Assembly (NCBI GenBank): GCA_947456185.1
Contig: CANGPW010000013.1
Location: 1 to 51,645, forward strand
Length of the DNA stretch: 51,645 nucleotides
Direction of reading: 5' to 3'
Source: Bacteroidota bacterium
GTDB taxonomy: Bacteria > Bacteroidota > Bacteroidia > UKL13-3
Every line of letters begins with the position of its first letter. The stretch's first letter is position 1. Of the stretch, positions 23,788-33,955 are shown one piece after another. The notes beneath the pieces are model-generated. The model did no database searches and was not told the origin of the DNA. It saw only the letters and a list, made by a program, of their open reading frames with translations. A program made the translations under genes and the position numbers.

Positions 23788-25398
23788 GTGAACAAAGCCG
23801 AATTTACCGATTTGATTATTAACCCAGCAAAACTGGGTAGTGAACATATTGACACGTTAAAAAAAATCGTGGCTGATTATCCATATTTTAGTACTGCACA
23901 AATTTTATTAGCCAAAGCACTTTTAAACACCCATCATTACGAATACGAAAAACAGTTAAAAACAACAGCACTTTCCGTTGCGAATAGAGAAGTTTTAAAT
24001 TACTATTTAAACAATATATCAGATGACAGTGAGGACAGTGAAGAAGAAAATTCAATGATTTATGTCGCAGATGAGTTGAAAGCAGAAGAAGTTTACCCAA
24101 CAGAAATTGATTCAGAAAAATTAGAGCAAAATGCTTTACTCATTGAAGCACAAAATATTCTTTCAAATAATGAAATTTCTGTCATTGTAACTGTAAATAT
24201 TGAAGAAAATTTAGAAAATGTTACTGAAAGTAATGCTGAAATAGAATTAAATTTAGTTGAAACATTTCTACCTGATTTTGATGAAGCTAGTTTATTTGCA
24301 GATGAACAGCATATAGAAACTATTACTCAATCGGTGTTACCAAATGCTATCAATAATAATATTTCTACTCCGGAAATGGAAGCAGAAATTATTGAAAAAA
24401 ATGAAGGTGTTTTAATCGAAGTAAATAAAATAACTGAAAGCAATCCTATTTCCCTTGAAAATATTTTAGCCATTGAGTTAGAGAATTCAAACATAGCTAA
24501 TGAAACTGCTAATGCAGAAGCAACTATTGAAGCGGCTAATTTGAACTTTTTTGAATGGCTTAAAGCAAACAATAAAGAATCGGTGGTTGAAAATACTGAA
24601 ATAACTAAACCACAAGACATAACCTATTACGAAGACGCTACTTTCGTAGATAAAATTAAACAAATTATAAAATCAAAAGCAGAAAACGATTTAAGTAAAA
24701 ATATTATTTCTGTAATTGAAACAGCCCATGACAATAGAGTTCCTATTGAAAGAAAAAACAATATTTCTGATTCAATAACAGAAAACAATGATAATTATTC
24801 TGCCGAAGTACAATCAATATTACCAGATTTTGAAGCACTAAAGACAATTGAGGAAGAGGAAGAAGAATTGTATATTATATATGATAAAAAAGAAGGTTTA
24901 ATTCCAAACTATGAAACTCCTGTTTTTGATCCTTTGTTTAATAGCCATTTTGAAACCAAAACTACTTTATTAGAATCTGATGAAAATGAAATATTAGTAG
25001 ATTTTAATAATTATACAATAGATAACAGTTTGTTTGAAAATTCGTTTTCATCGGTTTTTATTCCTTTACCTGCTAAGGAAATAGAAGCACTTCCAAAAAA
25101 TACTATAAAATCTACTTCAAATAATGAAGTAGATAACATTTTAGATAAATTTATGCGAGAAAATCCAAGTATTTCTCGACCAAAAACTGAGTTTTTCAAT
25201 CCAGCTAATGTGGCAAAAAATAGTGTAGAGGAAAAAGATGAAATTGTAAGTGAAACATTAGCAAGCATTTATTTAAAACAAGGATTGATAAAAAAATCAA
25301 TTTTAACTTATGAAAAATTATGTTTGATATATCCACATAAAAATGCTTATTTCGCAGCCCTAATAAATAAAATAAAAACCGAACACAACATTAACTAA
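23788..25398 (+). CDS. Conserved Bacteroidota protein with acidic linker and C-terminal TPR
   Basis: 536 aa from a GTG start. There is no signal peptide. The N-terminal ~75 residues form a helical domain (DTLKKIVADYPYFSTAQILL, then AKALLNTHHYEYEKQLK) that recurs in this family. Residues ~80-460 are a very acidic, Glu/Asn-rich, low-complexity linker with short recurring phrases (IENK/EISKN-like). The last ~60 residues (VSETLASIYLKQGLIKKSIL, then TYEKLCLIYPHKNAYFA) look like one or two TPR helices. It sits between lptE and secG, only 4 nt before secG. A role in envelope biogenesis or secretion is suggested by position only. Confidence 0.78.
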   Translation: MNKAEFTDLIINPAKLGSEHIDTLKKIVADYPYFSTAQILLAKALLNTHHYEYEKQLKTTALSVANREVLNYYLNNISDDSEDSEEENSMIYVADELKAEEVYPTEIDSEKLEQNALLIEAQNILSNNEISVIVTVNIEENLENVTESNAEIELNLVETFLPDFDEASLFADEQHIETITQSVLPNAINNNISTPEMEAEIIEKNEGVLIEVNKITESNPISLENILAIELENSNIANETANAEATIEAANLNFFEWLKANNKESVVENTEITKPQDITYYEDATFVDKIKQIIKSKAENDLSKNIISVIETAHDNRVPIERKNNISDSITENNDNYSAEVQSILPDFEALKTIEEEEEELYIIYDKKEGLIPNYETPVFDPLFNSHFETKTTLLESDENEILVDFNNYTIDNSLFENSFSSVFIPLPAKEIEALPKNTIKSTSNNEVDNILDKFMRENPSISRPKTEFFNPANVAKNSVEEKDEIVSETLASIYLKQGLIKKSILTYEKLCLIYPHKNAYFAALINKIKTEHNIN

Positions 25399-25402
25399 AA
25401 CT

Positions 25403-25747
25403 ATGATATTTTTTCTAATCCTAATCATTATCGTTTGCGTACTACTTACTTTAGTAGTTTTAATTCAAAATCCTAAAGGTGGCGGAATTGCTGCTAATTT
25501 TTCAGCTCCAAACCAAATTATGGGTGCTAATAGAAGTACGGATGTGGTAGAAAAAGCTACTTGGATATTAGCCATTGCATTAATAGTTTTAAGTTTAGCT
25601 TCCAACTTTGCCCGTCCTAGTGGTGAACAAGAAGTTACTGGAACTGAAAGTAGAATAAAAGAAAACATTGAAGGAACTACAGCAATGCCTGCAACTCCTG
25701 CATCAGCTGCTAAAGTAACTGATTCTAATGGAAATGTAAAACCATAA
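25403..25747 (+). CDS. secG: Preprotein translocase subunit SecG
   Basis: 114 aa. Two membrane segments (~3-22 and ~53-72) flank the conserved cytoplasmic loop VVLIQNPKGGGIAANF with the SecG motif L-x-Q-x-x-K-G-G-G. This is followed by an Ala/Pro-rich C-terminal tail. SecG assists SecYEG-mediated protein export. The gene starts 4 nt after the TPR-like protein and is followed by a strong terminator, closing the lptE-TPR-secG unit. Confidence 0.95.
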   Translation: MIFFLILIIIVCVLLTLVVLIQNPKGGGIAANFSAPNQIMGANRSTDVVEKATWILAIALIVLSLASNFARPSGEQEVTGTESRIKENIEGTTAMPATPASAAKVTDSNGNVKP

Positions 25748-25766
25748 TTTTTTAATATAATATTTT

Positions 25767-25803
25767 AAAACCTGTTTCAATTTGATTGAAACAGGTTTTT
25801 TTA
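25767..25803 (+). terminator. Intrinsic terminator after secG
   Basis: 12-bp perfect stem AACCTGTTTCAA / TTGAAACAGGTT (25769-25780, 25786-25797), 5-nt loop, T-tract to 25802. Confidence 0.93.
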
Positions 25804-25884
25804 TGTAAAAATTTTTGACCTTAATCATTTATATATTTACTTAGTAAAAAGTACATTTGACAAAAAAATTTTAAAAACATTCAC

Positions 25885-28752
25885 ATGCAAATAAAAACAA
25901 ACCATAAAGACGAATTTGTTTATCGCCATAATTCGCCAATGAGAAAAGACACTGCAGCCATGCTTAAAACCATAGGTGTTAGTTCAATTGATCAATTAAT
26001 AGACGAAACAATTCCGGCACATATTCGCTTGAAAGAACGTATGAAATTGCCAGCGGCATTAACAGAAATGGAATTATTAAGCATGTTAAAAGTAATTTCT
26101 GAAAACAATAAAATTTACAAAAACTTTATTGGTCAGGGTTATTATGGAACTCATACACCAAATGTGGTTTTACGTAACATTTTCGAAAATCCAAATTGGT
26201 ACACTGCCTACACTCCTTACCAACCAGAAATAGCCCAAGGTAGATTAGAAGCATTGTTAAATTACCAAACAATGATCATTGACCTTACTGGAATGGAAAT
26301 AGCAAATGCAAGTTTATTAGATGAAGCAACTGCAGCTGCAGAAGCCATGAGCTTAATGCATGCTGAAGGTAAAAATGAAGCTGCTAGCAAATTTTTTGTT
26401 TCTGAACATTGCTTCAAACAAACCATTGATGTATTAATTACAAGAGCTGAACCTACAGGCATAGAAATAGTAATTGGTAACCACGAAACTGCTCAGTTAG
26501 ACAATACTTATTTTGGTGCAATGATTCAATATCCTGCATCAAATGGTGAAATATTTGATTACAGTAAATTCATGGCAAATGCCAAAGAAAATCAAATTTT
26601 AGTAGCTGTTGCTGCCGATATTTTAAGTTTAACTTTGTTAACACCTCCAGGCGAATGGGGTGCCGATGTGGTAGTTGGTTCTTCTCAACGCTTTGGTGTA
26701 CCAATGGGTTATGGTGGGCCGCATGCTGGTTTCTTTGCCACTAAAGATGCTTACAAACGTCAAATGCCAGGTAGGTTAATTGGTATTTCTATTGATAGCC
26801 AAGGAAATTCTGCTTTGCGTATGGCATTGCAAACGCGTGAGCAACATATTAAACGAGAAAAAGCAACTTCAAATATTTGTACTGCACAAGTATTATTGTC
26901 GATTATGGCGAGTATGTATGGCGTTTATCATGGTCCTGATGGCCTAAAAAATATAGCTGGAAGAGTACATGGTTTAACCAAAACATTGGCAAATGCCTTG
27001 AACGAAAATGGTCATGCTGTAGTTAATAAAAATTATTTCGATACCATTACTGTTGCCGTTGGCAATGCTAACGCTGCAATAGCTTCTTGTGTAAATGCTG
27101 AAATCAATATTAATAAAATTAACGATCAACACATTTCAATTTCAATAGATGAAACACATACTTTAGAAGGAATTACTGAATTATTAAATTGCCTTACAGG
27201 CAAAAACATTTCATTGAATCATTCATCGTTTAACTTTGATTCATCGTTTGCTCGTACTTCTGATTTTATGACACATCCTGTGTTTAATTCACACCACAGC
27301 GAGCATGAAATGTTACGTTATATTAAATTATTAGAATCAAAAGATTTATCGCTTTGCGAAAGCATGATAGCTTTAGGAAGTTGCACCATGAAATTAAATG
27401 CAACGGCCGAAATGATTCCGGTAACTTATGCTGGATTCAGTGTTTTACATCCATTTATTCCTAGAAATCAAGCAGCAGGTTATACGCAAATATTTTCTGA
27501 ATTATCGGAATATTTGAAACAAGTAACTGGTTTTGCTGGCATTTCATTACAACCAAATGCAGGCGCGCAAGGCGAGTATGCAGGCTTAATGACCATAAGA
27601 GAATATTTTAAAGCAAAAGGCGAATCACATAGAAATATTGCTTTGATTCCATCATCGGCACATGGAACAAATCCTGCAAGTGCTATTATGGCTGGCATGA
27701 AAGTAATTGTTACCAAAACTTTAGAAAACGGTTATATCGACATTGAAGATATCAGAGCAAAAGCCATTGAACACAAAGATAATTTAGCTTGTTTAATGGT
27801 TACTTATCCTTCTACTTATGGTGTTTTTGAAGAAGGTATTATTGATATTTGTGGTATTATTCATGAAAATGGTGGACAAGTTTACATGGACGGTGCTAAC
27901 ATGAATGCGCAAGTTGGATTAACAAGTCCGGCAACTATTGGTGCAGATGTTTGTCATTTAAATTTACATAAAACTTTCTGTATTCCTCATGGTGGCGGTG
28001 GACCAGGAATGGGACCAATTGGTGTGGGTGCTCATTTAGTTCCTTTTTTACCAGGACATGCAGTTGTGGATATGGATGGTGGAAACCAATCAATGCACGC
28101 AGTGAGTGCAGCACCTTGGGGTAGCGCTTCTATTCTATTAATATCGTATGCATACATTAGAATGATGGGAACTGAAGGTTTAGAAAATGCGACTAAATAT
28201 GCTATTTTAAATGCTAATTACATCAAAGCACGTTTAGAAAAACATTACCAAATTCTTTATGTAGGACCAAAAGGAAGATGTGCGCACGAAATGATTTTAG
28301 ATACTCGTGTGTTCAAACAAGCTTCGGGAGTAGAAGTTAGTGACATAGCAAAACGTTTAATGGATTATGGTTTCCATGCGCCTACTATTTCATTTCCGGT
28401 AGCAGGAACTGTAATGATAGAGCCTACTGAAAGCGAAGCTAAACATGAATTAGATCGTTTTTGTGATGCCATGATTTCAATAAGAAATGAAGTAACTGCT
28501 ATTGAAAATGGCACTGTAGATAAGTTAGACAATATGCTTAAAAATGCACCACACACTGCAAGTATGGTTACCAGCGATGAATGGAAACATGCATACGGCC
28601 GCCAACAAGCAGCATATCCATTACCTTATGTAAGAGCCGCTAAATTTTGGCCAAGCGTAGGTAGAATTAATGATACTTATGGCGATAGAAATTTAATTTG
28701 TGCTTGTATTCCTACTGAAGCATATGCAGAGGCGGAACATGCAAGTATCTAA
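25885..28752 (+). CDS. gcvP: Glycine dehydrogenase (decarboxylating), P-protein
   Basis: 955 aa, the single-chain (fused alpha/beta) P-protein of the glycine cleavage system. It decarboxylates glycine with PLP and passes the aminomethyl group to lipoylated GcvH. N-terminal half: [54 protein letters not shown]-terminal half: [50 protein letters not shown] and the PLP-binding Lys696 in [19 protein letters not shown]. Length and motifs are complete. gcvH and gcvT are not adjacent. Terminators lie on both sides, so it is probably monocistronic. Confidence 0.98.
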   Translation: MQIKTNHKDEFVYRHNSPMRKDTAAMLKTIGVSSIDQLIDETIPAHIRLKERMKLPAALTEMELLSMLKVISENNKIYKNFIGQGYYGTHTPNVVLRNIFENPNWYTAYTPYQPEIAQGRLEALLNYQTMIIDLTGMEIANASLLDEATAAAEAMSLMHAEGKNEAASKFFVSEHCFKQTIDVLITRAEPTGIEIVIGNHETAQLDNTYFGAMIQYPASNGEIFDYSKFMANAKENQILVAVAADILSLTLLTPPGEWGADVVVGSSQRFGVPMGYGGPHAGFFATKDAYKRQMPGRLIGISIDSQGNSALRMALQTREQHIKREKATSNICTAQVLLSIMASMYGVYHGPDGLKNIAGRVHGLTKTLANALNENGHAVVNKNYFDTITVAVGNANAAIASCVNAEININKINDQHISISIDETHTLEGITELLNCLTGKNISLNHSSFNFDSSFARTSDFMTHPVFNSHHSEHEMLRYIKLLESKDLSLCESMIALGSCTMKLNATAEMIPVTYAGFSVLHPFIPRNQAAGYTQIFSELSEYLKQVTGFAGISLQPNAGAQGEYAGLMTIREYFKAKGESHRNIALIPSSAHGTNPASAIMAGMKVIVTKTLENGYIDIEDIRAKAIEHKDNLACLMVTYPSTYGVFEEGIIDICGIIHENGGQVYMDGANMNAQVGLTSPATIGADVCHLNLHKTFCIPHGGGGPGMGPIGVGAHLVPFLPGHAVVDMDGGNQSMHAVSAAPWGSASILLISYAYIRMMGTEGLENATKYAILNANYIKARLEKHYQILYVGPKGRCAHEMILDTRVFKQASGVEVSDIAKRLMDYGFHAPTISFPVAGTVMIEPTESEAKHELDRFCDAMISIRNEVTAIENGTVDKLDNMLKNAPHTASMVTSDEWKHAYGRQQAAYPLPYVRAAKFWPSVGRINDTYGDRNLICACIPTEAYAEAEHASI

Positions 28753-28776
28753 TTAGCTGCTGGCTGCTAGAAAATA

Positions 28777-28812
28777 AAAAATCCCATTAACGAAATGTTA
28801 TTGGGATTTTTT
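28777..28812 (+). terminator. Intrinsic terminator after gcvP
   Basis: AATCCCATTAAC / GTTATTGGGATT (one internal mismatch), loop GAAAT, followed by T6. It starts ~28 nt after the gcvP stop. Confidence 0.88.
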
Positions 28813-28869
28813 GTATTTCTCCATATTGTTTAAAAGGAAAGAAGATGCTTCTCGCCAAAAGTAGTTGTC

Positions 28870-28893
28870 TGGATTCGGCAAGCTCACCATGAC
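28870..28893 (-). repeat. Dispersed intergenic repeat, copy E
   Basis: Core ATTCGGCAAGCTCACCATGA, identical to 20508-20531. A partial TAGTCGAAGGG echo follows at ~28917-28930. Confidence 0.8.
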
Positions 28894-28946
28894 AAATAAA
28901 TAATTGTTACCCTAATCTTAGTCGAAGGGCAATATCCAACATTCAA

Positions 28947-28962
28947 TCCCGATGTATCGGGA
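28947..28962. repeat. Short palindrome
   Basis: TCCCGAT-GT-ATCGGGA, a perfect 7-bp inverted repeat close to the fmt 3' end. It is similar in style to the TCCCGC palindrome at 4131-4146. Confidence 0.6.
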
Positions 28963-28995
28963 CAACATTCAAAATTTCCTTTCACAAATCACAAA

Positions 28996-29901
28996 TCAAA
29001 TCTTGTGTCCTCTTAAAAACTCCTCTACTCCTATTCGTTTTTTACCTTCTAGTTGAATTTGTAATAAATGAACATATCCATTTTGGCAAGCTAATTTTAA
29101 AAATGTTTTGTTGTCGCTTATCATTTTACCAATTGGCTCATCATGATTTGAAAGCTCAATACTTGCTTCAAATACTTTTAATATTTTACCATCAAAATGA
29201 GTAAAAGCTGTTGGATAAGGACTCAATCCTCTGATTAAATTATAAATATTTTCAGCGCTGTTATCCCAATTAATCAAACAGTTTTCCTTAAATATTTTAG
29301 GCGCCATTTTATTATTATCGTTACCTTGTGGCGTGCCTTTGGTATTTCCATTTTTAATTAATTCCAACGATTTCAAAACCGTTTCAGCACCAATATTCAT
29401 AAGCAAATCGTGAAGTTCGCCAGCATTCATCGTTGGCGTAATTTCCACTTCTTTCGTAAGCAAAACATCGCCAGTATCTATTTCATGTTTCAGAAAAAAA
29501 GTACTCACACCCGTTTTCGTTTCTCCATTGATAATTGCCCAATTTATTGGCGCAGCACCTCTATAATCTGGCAACAATGAAGCATGTAAATTCAAAGTTC
29601 CAAATTTGGGCATTTCCCAAACTATTTGTGGCAACATTCTAAAAGCTATAACTACTTGTAATTCGGCATTTAATGCTTGTAATTCAGCTATAAATTCAGG
29701 ATCTTTTAACTTAATAGGTTGTAATACTTTGATGTTATTTTCAACAGCATATTTCTTCACTGCACTTTGTTGTAATTGCATTCCACGGCCAGCTGCTTTG
29801 TCGGGCATGGTAACCACTGCCACCACTTCATGTCCAGCTTTTACGATGGCATCCAACGATGGGACAGAAAAATCAGGTGTTCCTAAAAATATTATTCTCA
29901 T
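28996..29901 (-). CDS. fmt: Methionyl-tRNA formyltransferase
   Basis: 301 aa. Fmt formylates Met-tRNA(fMet) using 10-formyl-tetrahydrofolate. The N-terminal Rossmann domain starts MRIIFLGTPDFSVPSLDAIV. The active-site Asn-x-His and folate loop are in LNLHASLLPDYRGAAPINWA, followed by FFLKHEIDTGDVLL with the conserved Asp. The C-terminal OB-fold begins near IRGLSPYPTAF. The start ATG overlaps the lpxB stop by one base (TAATG), so the two are translationally coupled. Confidence 0.97.
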   Translation of the reverse strand: MRIIFLGTPDFSVPSLDAIVKAGHEVVAVVTMPDKAAGRGMQLQQSAVKKYAVENNIKVLQPIKLKDPEFIAELQALNAELQVVIAFRMLPQIVWEMPKFGTLNLHASLLPDYRGAAPINWAIINGETKTGVSTFFLKHEIDTGDVLLTKEVEITPTMNAGELHDLLMNIGAETVLKSLELIKNGNTKGTPQGNDNNKMAPKIFKENCLINWDNSAENIYNLIRGLSPYPTAFTHFDGKILKVFEASIELSNHDEPIGKMISDNKTFLKLACQNGYVHLLQIQLEGKKRIGVEEFLRGHKI

Positions 29902-31010
29902 TATTTTTTGACTAAATCAATAATTATTTGCGCAGCATTATTACTAGCTCCTTGCTTGTTTAAAATGGCTTGTAAGTTTTTATATTCTACCATTAAATTG
30001 GCGTTTTTATTGCCGTTTGGCAATATGGCTTCAAACTCCTGTTTTAAGTTTGCTAAGGTGTAATCGTGTTGAATTAATTCTTTCAATAACTCTTTATCCA
30101 AATTAATATTTACCAAAGAAACATACTTTATTTTTACAAATTGCTTGGCTAAAAAATACGAAATTGAACTGCCCACGTAAGCACAAACTTGCGGCACATT
30201 GAACAAGGCAGTTTCTAATGTTGCGGTTCCACTACAAACAATGGCAGCCTTTGCCAAATGCAATACTTCGTAGGTTTTATTGTAAATAATTTTGGTGTTA
30301 GCAGCAATAAATGTTTGGTAAAAATCAGGTTTGATACTTGGTGCGGCACAAATTACAAACTCGTATTTAGGATAAGTTTGCGCTAGCTTCATCATAATAG
30401 GAAGCATGGTTTTTATTTCTTGTTTCCTACTTCCTGGCAATAATGCAATGATGTCTTTTTTTGAATCAATGTGGTTTGCTTGGCAAAATGTAGCATCGGG
30501 TTTAAACGCATTTACCTCGTCTAATAAAGGATTGCCAACATAAGAAGCTTTTACTTTCCATTTTTTAAAATATTCCACTTCAAAAGGAAAAATGAGCAAT
30601 AACTCATCTACATATTTTTCTAGTTTCTTAGCTCTTTTTTCGTTCCAAGCCCAAACCTTTGGTGCTATGTAATACACTACTTTATATCCTTTTTGCTTTG
30701 CAAACTGAGCTATTCGTAAATTGAAACCAGCATAATCAATGAGTATGACTACATCGGGTTTATAGGCATCAATTTGTTTTTTGCAAACAGCTATAAAACC
30801 TAAAATAGTGCTGATTTTAATTAGCACTTCCAAAAAACCCATGATGGCAGTTTGGTTAAAATGCATCAACAAACCATTGGCTTGCGCTTGCATTAAATCG
30901 CCACCCCAAAACTGAAATTCAGCTTGCACATCCTTTTGCTTAATGGCTTTCATTAAATTGGCACCGTGCAAATCGCCACTTGCTTCACCGGCAATAATAA
31001 AATATTTCAT
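29901..31010 (-). CDS. lpxB: Lipid-A-disaccharide synthase
   Basis: 369 aa. LpxB (GT19) joins UDP-2,3-diacylglucosamine and lipid X to form the lipid A disaccharide at the inner membrane face. Signatures: FIIAGEASGDLHGANLMKAI at the N-terminus, FNQTAIMGFLEVL, VILIDYAGFNLRIA, YIAPKVWAWNEKRAKKLEKY, FPFEVEYFKKW, YVGNPLLDEV, LLPGSRKQEIK and the nucleotide-binding SGTATLETAL. It is full length and overlaps fmt by 1 nt. A TATTTTCGC box lies 5-13 nt before the start (31015-31023, minus strand). Confidence 0.97.
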   Translation of the reverse strand: MKYFIIAGEASGDLHGANLMKAIKQKDVQAEFQFWGGDLMQAQANGLLMHFNQTAIMGFLEVLIKISTILGFIAVCKKQIDAYKPDVVILIDYAGFNLRIAQFAKQKGYKVVYYIAPKVWAWNEKRAKKLEKYVDELLLIFPFEVEYFKKWKVKASYVGNPLLDEVNAFKPDATFCQANHIDSKKDIIALLPGSRKQEIKTMLPIMMKLAQTYPKYEFVICAAPSIKPDFYQTFIAANTKIIYNKTYEVLHLAKAAIVCSGTATLETALFNVPQVCAYVGSSISYFLAKQFVKIKYVSLVNINLDKELLKELIQHDYTLANLKQEFEAILPNGNKNANLMVEYKNLQAILNKQGASNNAAQIIIDLVKK

Positions 31011-31258
31011 TGATGCGAAAATAGTTTAGAATTTTGGATTTTGGATATAGAATTTAGTCGGTAGATTATAGACGAAGGTTCTTGGACAACAAAATCTAAT
31101 TTAAAATAAATATCTATAGTATATCTTCATTTGTAAATTTGAATTTTATAATCCAATATTACTTATATTTTATCTTTCTTACACCAAATTAACTTTAACA
31201 AAATAATATTATTGATTTCAATTGCTAAAACATAAATTTGTTTAAAAATATATAATCA

Positions 31259-31771
31259 TTGGAAACTAAAAAAGCCTTACAATTCATCATCATATTCATC
31301 ATAATATATGTTTTCTCAAATGGATTATATCAATATATATTATGGCTTTATGCACCTACACCAGATCCAATGACACTTTATACTTCTTTAATTTTATGTA
31401 AAATATTTCCGCAATTCAATGCCACTCCACTTCTATTTGATGCAGGGTTATTAATAAGTAAAGGAACTCAAAAATTAGTTAATATAAAAGAAGGTTGTAA
31501 TGGAATGGCATTAATTACAACATTCCTAAGTTTTGTAATTGCCTTTAAAAGCAAGCTAATAAACTATTTAAAATTTGTTCCTGCTGCCATTCTTAGTATA
31601 ATTTTATTTAATATTTTAAGGCTTTATATTCTCATTGAAATCAAGCTAAATTACATTTATTATTTCGACATTTTTCATACTTATATTTTCCCTATCATTA
31701 TATACTTTATCACTTTTATATTAATGGTATTATGGGTAAAATTTATTGGCCGTAAACCAAACGAAAACTAA
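31259..31771 (+). CDS. Exosortase-family protein (XrtF-like membrane transpeptidase)
   Basis: 170 aa from a TTG start; the next in-frame ATG would remove the first membrane helix. It has about four to five membrane segments. The exosortase/archaeosortase catalytic triad is present: Cys in NIKEGCNGMALITTF, Arg in FNILRLYILIEI, and His in FDIFHTYIFPIIIY. The short length, E-G-C-N motif and F-P-x-I-I-Y end resemble XrtF of Bacteroidota more than EpsH. Exosortases cut C-terminal sorting tails after export and hand the protein to a surface polymer. It is first gene of a compact six-gene run that includes sugar-polymer-type genes. No protein with an obvious sorting tail is in the window. Confidence 0.78.
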   Translation: METKKALQFIIIFIIIYVFSNGLYQYILWLYAPTPDPMTLYTSLILCKIFPQFNATPLLFDAGLLISKGTQKLVNIKEGCNGMALITTFLSFVIAFKSKLINYLKFVPAAILSIILFNILRLYILIEIKLNYIYYFDIFHTYIFPIIIYFITFILMVLWVKFIGRKPNEN

Positions 31772-31774
31772 CAG

Positions 31775-32188
31775 ATGAATATTAAATTAATTAAGAAAAT
31801 AATTCCTGTATTTTTAATATTTGTATTTGATTTTTCATTCCAAAACTTCAATCCTATTGAAATGAAATTCAGTACCTGTAAACTTTACTTATATAATAAT
31901 GAATGTATTACGTTTGAAGCATTTGCATTGAATAAATTTTTAAGATTATTACTTAATTTATTTACCATACAATTAATACTTGGAATATTTAAAGCTCAAC
32001 TCACCAACAAAAATTATTATCTATTAATAATAGCTATTTTATATATACTAGACATGGCCATGTGTTTTGCCATGCATCCTTTATTTATTAATTGGCACAA
32101 GGTGCTAAATCCGGTTTTATATAGTCCATTAGCAGGATTAGCTATACTGGCTTGGTTCATTAGTACTAAACAAAATAAAGGCGCATGA
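31775..32188 (+). CDS. Exosortase F-associated-type membrane protein
   Basis: 137 aa with four predicted membrane segments and a small external loop containing two Cys (STCKLYLYNNECITF). LNKFLRLLLNLFTIQLILGI (~50-69) and a C-terminal KVLNPVLYSPLAGLAILAWF fit the small membrane protein that habitually follows xrtF in Bacteroidota. It starts 3 nt after the exosortase stop and overlaps the next gene by 4 nt (ATGA), so the three are translationally linked. The function of this partner family is not known. Confidence 0.65.
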   Translation: MNIKLIKKIIPVFLIFVFDFSFQNFNPIEMKFSTCKLYLYNNECITFEAFALNKFLRLLLNLFTIQLILGIFKAQLTNKNYYLLIIAILYILDMAMCFAMHPLFINWHKVLNPVLYSPLAGLAILAWFISTKQNKGA

Positions 32189-33876
32189 TTATTATACTAG
32201 CTAGTTGGATTATTATTTGGGTAAATTGCTACTTATTTGGCTTTGTTTTAAACAAATTGATATTTAAGCAAAAAGCAATCAGTATAACTGTTATTATAGG
32301 AATTATTGCCATTACTTTTTTATCCAATATTGCTTCCTTTTTTGGGCCACTTGACCATTCGTTTTTATTTAACATTACATTTATTTCATGCTTTTATTTG
32401 TTCATGTATTTTAATGAAATAAAGCTGCAATTGTTAATTATAAAAAACGAACTTTTTACATTTAAAAAGATTGTTTTATTGATATTAAGCGCGATATTAT
32501 TTGCTGCATATTCCAGTGGCTATTCTAACATAAATGATGATGGATTATATTACACCCAAACCATTATGTGGCTTCGTGAATACGGATTAGTACATGGCAT
32601 TTCTAACCTGCATTTATCTTTAGGATTAAGCTCTTCATGGCATGTATTTCAGGCACTTTTCAGCTTTTCTAACACTTCTAATTTAAATGATGTCAATGGT
32701 TTTTTGATGTTTATTTTTACCTTATTTATTATAGAGAAAAGCAATAATAAAAATATCAATATTTTATTATACTTCCAGTATTTTTTAGTGTTACTCATTA
32801 GCATTCCTTTTTATAGCGCCCCCAATCCTGATTTTGCCATTATTGTTTTTACTGCTATTGCAATTCAGTTGTTTTTAACATCTATAAATAGAGATCATTA
32901 TCCTGTTATATTACTTATTGCTGTATTTTGTTTTACTGTAAAATTATCATCCATTGCTGTTTCTGTTTTAGCAGCATTTATTCTTTATAAATTAATTAAA
33001 AACACCAGTTTTAAATTGCAAAGCAAACTATATATATTATTGTTTTTGATGCTTGCCATTCAAATCAGTAAAAACATTTACCAAACTTCTTATCCTTTGT
33101 ATCCTTATCAAATATTAAGTGTAAATAACGATTGGAAAACCCCTGAAGCGGTAGTGAATTATTTTACAAGTGGAGTAAAAACGTGGTCGTATTCTAACAA
33201 ATATAGGCCTAATGAAGTAAACGAAATAAAGGACATTGGTATGCTTAAACTAATTGAAAGTTTACTTTTTAGAAGTGGAACCAAAGGCTTAATAAACAAA
33301 GTAATTTTTGCTTCATTTTTATTAAGTATTTTACTAGTAAGTTATTTGTGGTTTAAACATAAAATAAATCAACATACCATTATTTTACAAGTAATATTAG
33401 GTATTAGTTTAATTTTTTGGTTTGCTTTTGCTCCGCAATATCGTTTTGCTATGCCTATGCTTATTTACTATTTGGCATTTATTTTGCATTTAATTTATTC
33501 TCATTTACTCAGAAACTATTTTAAAATTAATTTATACTTCATTCATGTTTCAGTTATCATATTATTATTTATTCCAATATTTTTTGGGATAAATATAAAT
33601 GGTAATGAAACCAGCAAGCAAATTGGGCAATTTGAAAAATTAACAATATCCCAAATTATATATCCAAAGGATAAATACAGTTTTGCAAAACTAGACACCA
33701 TTAAAGTTAACAACATACCTTTTTACCATGTAAATGGAAATACTTATTGTTGGAATTCTCCCCTGCCTTGCATGAGCAAAGGATACGAGAAAATTATATT
33801 TGATAATTTTAAATACAGAATTAGTTTAAGAGGAAGTTCCTTAAACGAAGGTTTTAAGTTTATTTATTACCAATAA
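32185..33876 (+). CDS. Polytopic membrane protein, LIC_10190-like, probably polysaccharide-related
   Basis: 563 aa, about 12 membrane segments. A periplasmic loop after helix ~4 carries NINDDGLYYTQTIMWLREYG, then GLVHGISNLHLSLGLSSSWH. An Asp-Asp pair followed by a conserved N-L-H...S-S-W block is seen in the LIC_10190 family and recalls the catalytic loop of GT-C glycosyltransferases. A large C-terminal loop holds two Cys (NTYCWNSPLPCMSK). It overlaps the preceding gene by ATGA. It may be a GT-C-type transferase or polymerase acting on lipid-linked sugars; this is inferred from topology and neighbours. Confidence 0.65.
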   Translation: MIIILASWIIIWVNCYLFGFVLNKLIFKQKAISITVIIGIIAITFLSNIASFFGPLDHSFLFNITFISCFYLFMYFNEIKLQLLIIKNELFTFKKIVLLILSAILFAAYSSGYSNINDDGLYYTQTIMWLREYGLVHGISNLHLSLGLSSSWHVFQALFSFSNTSNLNDVNGFLMFIFTLFIIEKSNNKNINILLYFQYFLVLLISIPFYSAPNPDFAIIVFTAIAIQLFLTSINRDHYPVILLIAVFCFTVKLSSIAVSVLAAFILYKLIKNTSFKLQSKLYILLFLMLAIQISKNIYQTSYPLYPYQILSVNNDWKTPEAVVNYFTSGVKTWSYSNKYRPNEVNEIKDIGMLKLIESLLFRSGTKGLINKVIFASFLLSILLVSYLWFKHKINQHTIILQVILGISLIFWFAFAPQYRFAMPMLIYYLAFILHLIYSHLLRNYFKINLYFIHVSVIILLFIPIFFGININGNETSKQIGQFEKLTISQIIYPKDKYSFAKLDTIKVNNIPFYHVNGNTYCWNSPLPCMSKGYEKIIFDNFKYRISLRGSSLNEGFKFIYYQ

Positions 33877-33955
33877 TCCATATAATTGCATTAAAAAATA
33901 ATTCCACTTAGCTAGTTAAAGTGATTTAATAAAACAATATAAAGATTTATAATAG

